This document shows positions 61,901 to 64,000 of a DNA stretch of 64,000 nt, piece by piece. The stretch's first letter is position 1. Each line of letters begins with the position of its first letter. Position numbers and translations under genes: made by a program. The stretch lies in assembly GCF_041381155.1 (NCBI RefSeq), contig NC_091135.1:56991997-57055996 (forward strand). The letters are read 5' to 3'. The notes beneath the pieces are model-generated. The model had not been told where the DNA came from. It did not search any database and worked only from the letters and a program-made list of their open reading frames with translations. This stretch comes from Argopecten irradians (taxonomy: Eukaryota; Mollusca; Bivalvia; Pectinida; Pectinidae).

Positions 61901-63540
61901 TTATTCGCTATGTATGTATACTTCCTGTTCTTCAATTCACAATTCTTATCAGATACATTAATGAAAGATCTACACGTAGAAGAAGCTAAACAATGACAAT
62001 TTTGATGAGCTGATGAGGAAGAAATTTTTAAACAAACAAATCCTAATTTCATTTATGGTTATAATATAATTAGGTAAAACTTTTAGCTTTTGTATTAGTT
62101 GGAGATAAATTGTTGAAATTTTTTAACATAAGTGATCATACTCCTTAGATTATGATGTTAAAGAAAGACATGAATAAATTTTCTATGTGTATGGGAAACA
62201 TATTGTTCACATTGTAATTTAAAGGCTTTACCAATGAAAAATATCAGTTCTTCTAAATAATACATTACAAATCTGTCATATTTAATATGTCTACAATACT
62301 AGTAAAATAATATTGTCAAAAATAATTCTTTCAAGAAAGTTGATTCATACAATTTAAAGTCATCTTTCAAGATAGTATAGTTCTACATGAAAATATAAGG
62401 AAGAAAAAAAATCACCAATTCATGTAATTCATATAAAATCAAAATTAATGAAAATGTAAATAAGGAAATATTTAAACAGACCTAATTATCAGTTTGCACT
62501 GCATTTTAGCCTTTAAGATTTACAATAGTGCCGAATTGTTGACAAGTATAATTCATCTGTACAAGTATATATAATATAAGCTCCATGGCCTTAATTCACT
62601 GCAGCTCTAAACTTTATCTTAAGATGTCACGAATAACAATACACATTATTAATTCAACACAACACCATGGAACTATATATAAGTGACCATACACATGCTG
62701 TATAATACACAAGAGCCCAGCAGCTGAAGCAGGCCTCAATACAATATGTCTTCTTTCCTGTCATCATGCTCAGTAAGGCTGAGAGATAGATTAACATGCA
62801 TGGAAAGTGAGGATGAAATTCTCTATCAATGGTTCTAAAGAAACCTACAGAAATATCTTAAAACAGCTATCTAGCTAAATTGAAGATAAAACTCTAATCT
62901 ACTCACAATAAAACCATGTGACACATTCCAGTCTGCCTAATACATGCTGTGTGTTGACATGCCTGCATCTCTAATGATGCATTTCAGCCTCAGGCATGCT
63001 GAGTGGGGTAGGGGAGGTAACTCTTACAAAAACTCCAGCTAATGTATGATCATTGCAAAATTACCGGTTTTAAAGTGATAATTTAGAAATCAAATTTAGT
63101 TCAAAGATTATTTTGCCTTTTCACAATTAAAAAAATGTAATATTCCTTTATAATTCATTGAAATATTTCTAAAAATCTAAACCACTATTTCAGAAAAAAT
63201 ATTAGAATTCATTAAATTATTGGGATTTTGTAGGATTATTACATAAGCAATGACATAATATAAGCAGTGATAGAATGTGGTTAGAAAGTGTTAAGCAGTG
63301 CAATTTGTTAGTCTCACCTTACCTGTACGTGTTAAAACCTTCACCATTCATGCTCGGTATGTGTTCAGCATTTGCCCCAGGGGATGACAGTACAATTACA
63401 AAAGGGTGTCAATATATAGATAGATATAGCTACTTCCCATTTTTCATGATGGACAATAGCAATTTGTTAAACAGTACCTTGTTTTCACTTTGATCATCGT
63501 CCTTGAGGGCTAAATCCTTCTCGCTACTATTACAGTGGTT
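41845..63540 (-). CDS. RREB1: RREB1 / hindsight-type multi-C2H2 zinc-finger transcription factor
   Basis: Fifteen phase-consistent exons give about 1,761 residues, similar to vertebrate RREB1 (about 1,690-1,740). The N-terminus lies past 63540, outside the window. The protein carries 20 widely spaced C2H2 fingers in RREB1 order, with near-verbatim landmarks: [86 protein letters not shown] and [20 protein letters not shown] and PMDLS resemble CtBP-binding motifs; IKQE, VKTE and IKRE fit SUMO sites. By family it is a nuclear RAS/MAPK-responsive regulator of epithelial behaviour. Exons: 63540-63478, 61120-60910, 52658-52144, 51980-50792, 49253-49076, 48731-48077, 47878-47533, 46598-46273, 45706-45520, 45352-45179, 44907-44696, 44446-43780, 43550-43407, 43164-42932, 42030-41845. 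PNKP is nested in the second intron. Confidence 0.92.
42038..42650. repeat. 20-bp minisatellite, about 31 copies
   Basis: Unit GACAAATGATGTAGTGTATA, nearly perfect, ending a few bases before the acceptor of the last RREB1 exon. All three minus-strand frames lack stops, so long spurious ORFs (292, 189 and 149 residues) arise from it. Confidence 0.97.
42651..42931 (-). other. rest of the last RREB1 intron
   Basis: AT-rich, no feature. Reading through from exon 14 meets a stop (after [17 protein letters not shown]), so retention of this intron would not join the repeat ORF to the protein. Confidence 0.7.
42932..43164 (-). CDS. RREB1: RREB1 exon 14
   Basis: Encodes [19 protein letters not shown] to [12 protein letters not shown], a Pro/Met/Thr-rich linker with no finger. 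Acceptor CTTTTTCAG, donor GTAAGT. Confidence 0.85.
43407..43550 (-). CDS. RREB1: RREB1 exon 13 (finger 20)
   Basis: [19 protein letters not shown] then MMRHRKKH is the last finger, directly linked to finger 19 by a TGERP linker as in vertebrate RREB1. An acidic [10 protein letters not shown] tail follows. Acceptor TTGTAG, donor GTAAGT. Confidence 0.93.
43780..44446 (-). CDS. RREB1: RREB1 exon 12 (fingers 17-19)
   Basis: An acidic start ([12 protein letters not shown]) and a run of INNS/INSS repeats of microsatellite-like origin precede finger 17 (CWNCGEKF), finger 18 (CYLCDASY) and finger 19 ([18 protein letters not shown]). Finger 19 is the best-conserved RREB1 landmark. Acceptor ATTTTAG, donor GTAAGT. 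Confidence 0.92.
44696..44907 (-). CDS. RREB1: RREB1 exon 11 (end of finger 16)
   Basis: Begins [11 protein letters not shown], completing finger 16, then an acidic/serine-rich linker ending NQSM. Acceptor AAAACAG, donor GTGAGA, phase 0 at the end. Confidence 0.88.
45179..45352 (-). CDS. RREB1: RREB1 exon 10 (fingers 15 and 16)
   Basis: [19 protein letters not shown] and [16 protein letters not shown]. The GQKPF-type finger corresponds to the one present only in the long vertebrate RREB1 isoform, so this exon is a candidate for alternative use here too. Its length (174 nt) is a multiple of three with phase 1 at both ends, so it can be skipped without frameshift. Confidence 0.9.
45520..45706 (-). 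CDS. RREB1: RREB1 exon 9 (finger 14)
   Basis: [11 protein letters not shown] to [14 protein letters not shown], then finger 14 [23 protein letters not shown] and FPWVSSL are RREB1 signatures. Acceptor GTACAG, donor GTAGGT. Confidence 0.93.
45870..46145. repeat. 25-bp AT-rich minisatellite, about 11 copies
   Basis: Unit AAATAAATTATTTTAAATAG plus TG(G/C)AG in the RREB1 intron between exons 8 and 9. Non-coding. Confidence 0.93.
46273..46598 (-). CDS. RREB1: RREB1 exon 8 (acidic linker)
   Basis: [18 protein letters not shown], then a long acidic segment ([16 protein letters not shown]) ending [18 protein letters not shown] matches the vertebrate EKMLATTDTNKF segment. No fingers. Confidence 0.88.
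46599..47532 (-). other. RREB1 intron 7 with poly-A tract
   Basis: AT-rich intron with a 38-base A run at about 46926-46963. No exon or gene recognised. Confidence 0.7.
47533..47878 (-). CDS. RREB1: RREB1 exon 7 (finger 13)
   Basis: [17 protein letters not shown], then finger 13 [17 protein letters not shown], then a basic, proline-rich linker with a SUMO-like IKRE. Acceptor TTTCAG, donor GTATGG. Confidence 0.85.
48077..48731 (-). CDS. RREB1: RREB1 exon 6 (fingers 11-12, PLDFS and PMDLS)
   Basis: [18 protein letters not shown] leads to finger 11 ([18 protein letters not shown]) and finger 12 ([17 protein letters not shown]). The linker has VKTEPVD (SUMO-like), PLDFSVK and PMDLSIKK (CtBP PxDLS-like), at the same place as PLDFS and PIDLS in vertebrates. 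Acceptor TAACAG, donor GTAAGT. Confidence 0.93.
49076..49253 (-). CDS. RREB1: RREB1 exon 5 (fingers 8-10)
   Basis: [32 protein letters not shown], then [17 protein letters not shown], almost the vertebrate wording. Entry phase 1, exit phase 2. Two candidate alternative first exons upstream (50445 and 49556) would splice here in frame. Confidence 0.94.
49556..49658 (-). CDS. RREB1: candidate alternative first exon of RREB1 (acidic N-terminus)
   Basis: ATG at 49658 opens [15 protein letters not shown] and continues for 34 codons to CTG G|GTATAA. The single leftover base matches the phase-1 entry of exon 5, giving ..[12 protein letters not shown]. It could start a short isoform that begins at finger 9. 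The exon cannot be an ordinary cassette, because reading in from exon 4 meets TGA. Prediction only; the donor is moderate. Confidence 0.3.
50445..50498 (-). CDS. RREB1: candidate alternative first or poison exon of RREB1
   Basis: A pyrimidine-rich tract ends CCTTTAG at 50499, and 54 nt later is a perfect donor CA|GTAAGTATGG. An ATG at 50454 gives MPL(S) in phase 1, joining exon 5 as MPLSHTRTHLG. If included after exon 4 instead, the frame meets TAG within four codons. So it would act as an alternative start or a poison exon. Prediction only. Confidence 0.3.
50792..51980 (-). CDS. RREB1: RREB1 exon 4 (fingers 4-7, start of 8)
   Basis: Longest exon, 1,189 nt. Fingers [68 protein letters not shown] and the first half of [15 protein letters not shown]. 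Between fingers 5 and 6 is the RREB1 block [14 protein letters not shown] with AKSWCEQN. A Met/Ala/Ser-rich linker with STPPPPG follows. Acceptor TTGTAG, donor GTAAGT. Confidence 0.94.
52144..52658 (-). CDS. RREB1: RREB1 exon 3 (finger 3)
   Basis: [19 protein letters not shown] then MHRHMRIH, finger 3, joined by a GERP linker to finger 2 of exon 2 although PNKP lies between them. The linker is Ser/Pro-rich with basic patches ([10 protein letters not shown]) and ends with a SUMO-like NIKQEN. Acceptor TTACAG, donor GTAAGC. Confidence 0.94.
52659..53900 (-). other. RREB1 intron 2, left part
   Basis: AT-rich DNA without recognised exons. I searched it by eye for the missing PNKP C-terminal exons and found none. 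Confidence 0.55.
53915..54615. other. anomalous G-rich low-complexity block
   Basis: Two G-dominated stretches (about 53920-54060 and 54390-54600) with long G runs broken by single T or A, poor in C, separated by ordinary-looking sequence. The change from AT-rich flanks is abrupt. This could be real G-quadruplex-prone DNA, but it reads like noisy gap-fill. It lies just downstream of the last PNKP exon found. The open frames in it are composition artefacts. Confidence 0.7.
55078..55180 (-). CDS. PNKP: PNKP exon 7 (DNTNP motif), last exon found
   Basis: [19 protein letters not shown] to YVKLAKAK, then a good donor A|GTAAGAG (phase 1). An intact donor shows that the gene should continue; no partner acceptor with a PNKP-like exon was found down to 52659. 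Confidence 0.9.
55078..58771 (-). CDS. PNKP: polynucleotide kinase 3'-phosphatase, 3' end missing
   Basis: Seven exons encode 333 residues of the bifunctional DNA end-repair enzyme, which removes 3'-phosphates and phosphorylates 5'-OH ends in strand-break repair. The phosphatase half has DIDFT (D66, D68, T70; usually DLDGT), FFTNQ (110-114), FRKP (153-156) and GDAAGR (183-188, D184). The kinase half has Walker [10 protein letters not shown] (264-272) and DNTNP (314-318). The final roughly 100 residues of the kinase, including its lid region, are not found. There is no N-terminal FHA domain; an in-frame stop precedes ATG 58771. Exons: 58771-58525, 57949-57768, 57279-57190, 56721-56601, 56431-56307, 55728-55597, 55180-55078. 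It lies inside an RREB1 intron, same strand. Confidence 0.92.
55597..55728 (-). CDS. PNKP: PNKP exon 6 (Walker A)
   Basis: [18 protein letters not shown] to GTKAKCLK, 44 codons. GCPASGKST is the P-loop of the 5'-kinase; NRDT follows as in other PNKPs. Acceptor CTCACAG, donor GTCAGT. Confidence 0.95.
56307..56431 (-). CDS. PNKP: PNKP exon 5
   Basis: [19 protein letters not shown] to KATYHSN, the linker between phosphatase and kinase domains (TPEEFFL is a family signature). Acceptor TTTTTTCAG, donor AAT|GTATGT. Confidence 0.93.
56601..56721 (-). CDS. PNKP: PNKP exon 4 (GDAAGR)
   Basis: [19 protein letters not shown] to RMFAANIG, containing the second acidic phosphatase motif and [10 protein letters not shown]. 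Acceptor TTGACAG, donor GTGAGA, leaving phase 1. Confidence 0.95.
57190..57279 (-). CDS. PNKP: PNKP exon 3
   Basis: [18 protein letters not shown] to KCNGGVK, 30 codons, with the FRKP lysine of the HAD phosphatase. Acceptor ATTTCAG, donor GTACAA. Confidence 0.93.
57768..57949 (-). CDS. PNKP: PNKP exon 2
   Basis: [29 protein letters not shown] and EEIGIP-like end (GEIGIPIL). FFTNQ is HAD motif II. Acceptor TATATAG (weak tract), donor GTTTGT. Confidence 0.93.
58525..58771 (-). CDS. PNKP: PNKP exon 1 (start, nucleophile motif)
   Basis: [16 protein letters not shown] begins with a basic, NLS-like segment (KTLKRK, KAKRAK), then a lead-in to [10 protein letters not shown], the HAD nucleophile motif. 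Residue 69 is Phe where Gly is usual. An in-frame TAA lies 15 codons upstream and a TATA box 46 bp upstream, supporting this ATG and the absence of FHA. Confidence 0.9.
58817..58824 (-). promoter_or_regulatory. TATA box of PNKP
   Basis: TATAAATA on the minus strand 46 bp before the start codon. A start site about 30 bp downstream would give a 5' UTR of only about 20 nt. Confidence 0.55.
58826..60909 (-). other. RREB1 intron 2, right part, upstream of PNKP
   Basis: AT-rich without a recognised gene. Short related words CCCAGATTGGCACAC at 58856 and 59057, and GTGTGCCATTTTGGG/GTGCCAATTTGGG near 59817, hint at a dispersed repeat. Confidence 0.55.
60910..61120 (-). CDS. RREB1: RREB1 exon 2 (fingers 1-2)
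   Basis: [20 protein letters not shown] with [10 protein letters not shown], then [19 protein letters not shown], matching the first two RREB1 fingers. Donor TCA G|GTAAGA, phase 1, matched by the exon 3 entry 8.3 kb away. Confidence 0.93.
61121..63477 (-). other. RREB1 intron 1 (of those in the window)
   Basis: AT-rich, no exon or known repeat recognised. The less AT-rich patch at 61340-61740 has no coding pattern that I can support. Confidence 0.6.
63478..63540 (-). CDS. RREB1: RREB1 upstream coding exon
   Basis: 21 codons, [21 protein letters not shown], between AATTTCAG and AAG|GTACTG, in phase 0 with exon 2. No finger, so assignment rests on frame and splice sites. The N-terminal exon(s) lie beyond the window. 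Confidence 0.6.
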
Positions 63541-64000
63541 CTGAAATTAATTTTAGCCACGTTGTAACTACTAAAGTAAGACTATGAGCCACTCAGAAAC
63601 ACACAACATCTTATTGTCAGTCAACTCTAACAGCAAATCAACCGACACTAGATGCATATCATGAGTCACCGCTGCAATTATACATATACATTTCACATGC
63701 TTCTCTAAAGACACGATTACACATCCAAATATGGTAGTAAAAGACTTCCAAAACTCATCAATTTTAGTACAAGATGATATATTTTGCTTCTTTATTTTCC
63801 TTAATTTCAATAGTTTTGATGTATATATATAAAGCAGCGTTAAGATGAGAAAGAAAGTATTTTTTTGTAACTTGATGGTAGTAAAATATTTCCATAAATT
63901 TCATATCATAATCATCTAAATATTATCAAATCAATTTTCCAACTGATAAAAGAGTCTTTTTTCTTAAATTAATGAATGTATGTAGATCTACATAAATAAA
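63541..64000. other. right edge, RREB1 intron
   Basis: AT-rich, no feature seen; the gene continues off the edge. Confidence 0.55.

Noticed and set aside
63275-63493. Plus-strand ORF near the right edge
   Set aside because: No family resemblance and it overlaps a phase-consistent RREB1 exon on the other strand.

Overview
This looks like a piece of an animal nuclear genome, most likely a bivalve mollusc. The DNA is AT-rich. Genes are split into short phase-consistent exons with GT-AG introns. The intergenic DNA carries the hairpin-headed interspersed repeats ('AGCTCACCTGGCC', 'AGCCCACCAT..ATGGTGGGCT', 'CTTTTCACCATGTGGTGAAAAG') that I associate with bivalve genomes. The species cannot be named from the sequence alone. 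Three protein-coding genes were reconstructed exon by exon from family similarity and splice-phase bookkeeping.

Layout. 1-5.3 kb is repeat-rich: a CAT microsatellite, a dead LINE 3' end, a degenerate minisatellite, three copies of one terminal-inverted-repeat (TIR) MITE and a foldback palindrome. 5.36-27.1 kb is ADCK5 on the + strand, an atypical mitochondrial kinase of the ABC1/UbiB family. It has a TATA box, a probable non-coding first exon, and 12 coding exons with one alternative. Its third coding intron is inflated by about 9.5 kb of 49-bp minisatellite (roughly 195 copies). Two alternative versions of one C-lobe exon lie side by side and frame forces a choice between them. A partial copy of the penultimate exon sits inside a TIR element in a later intron. 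27.2-38.5 kb is intergenic: a 5.2-kb TIR transposon, then several hairpin-headed, possibly Helentron/pearl-like elements, one nested in another.

38.8-63.5 kb is the RREB1 (hindsight/pebbled) ortholog on the - strand. Fifteen coding exons encode about 1,761 residues with 20 C2H2 fingers, two CtBP-type PxDLS-like motifs and several SUMO-like sites. The N-terminus runs off the right edge. Minisatellites crowd its last intron and its stop codon. Inside the RREB1 intron between fingers 2 and 3, on the same strand, sits a PNKP gene (DNA 3'-phosphatase/5'-kinase). It starts from its own TATA promoter without an FHA domain. Its last kinase exons are not found; the place where they should lie is occupied by an anomalous G-rich, low-complexity block, suspicious as gap-fill.

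ADCK5 and RREB1 are convergent, with the transposon belt between their 3' ends. The three genes have no evident shared pathway (mitochondrial kinase-like protein, RAS/MAPK-responsive transcription factor, DNA end repair). The most notable biology is structural: frame-enforced mutually exclusive ADCK5 exons, possible exon capture by a TIR element, minisatellites touching splice sites and a stop codon, and a nested repair gene.
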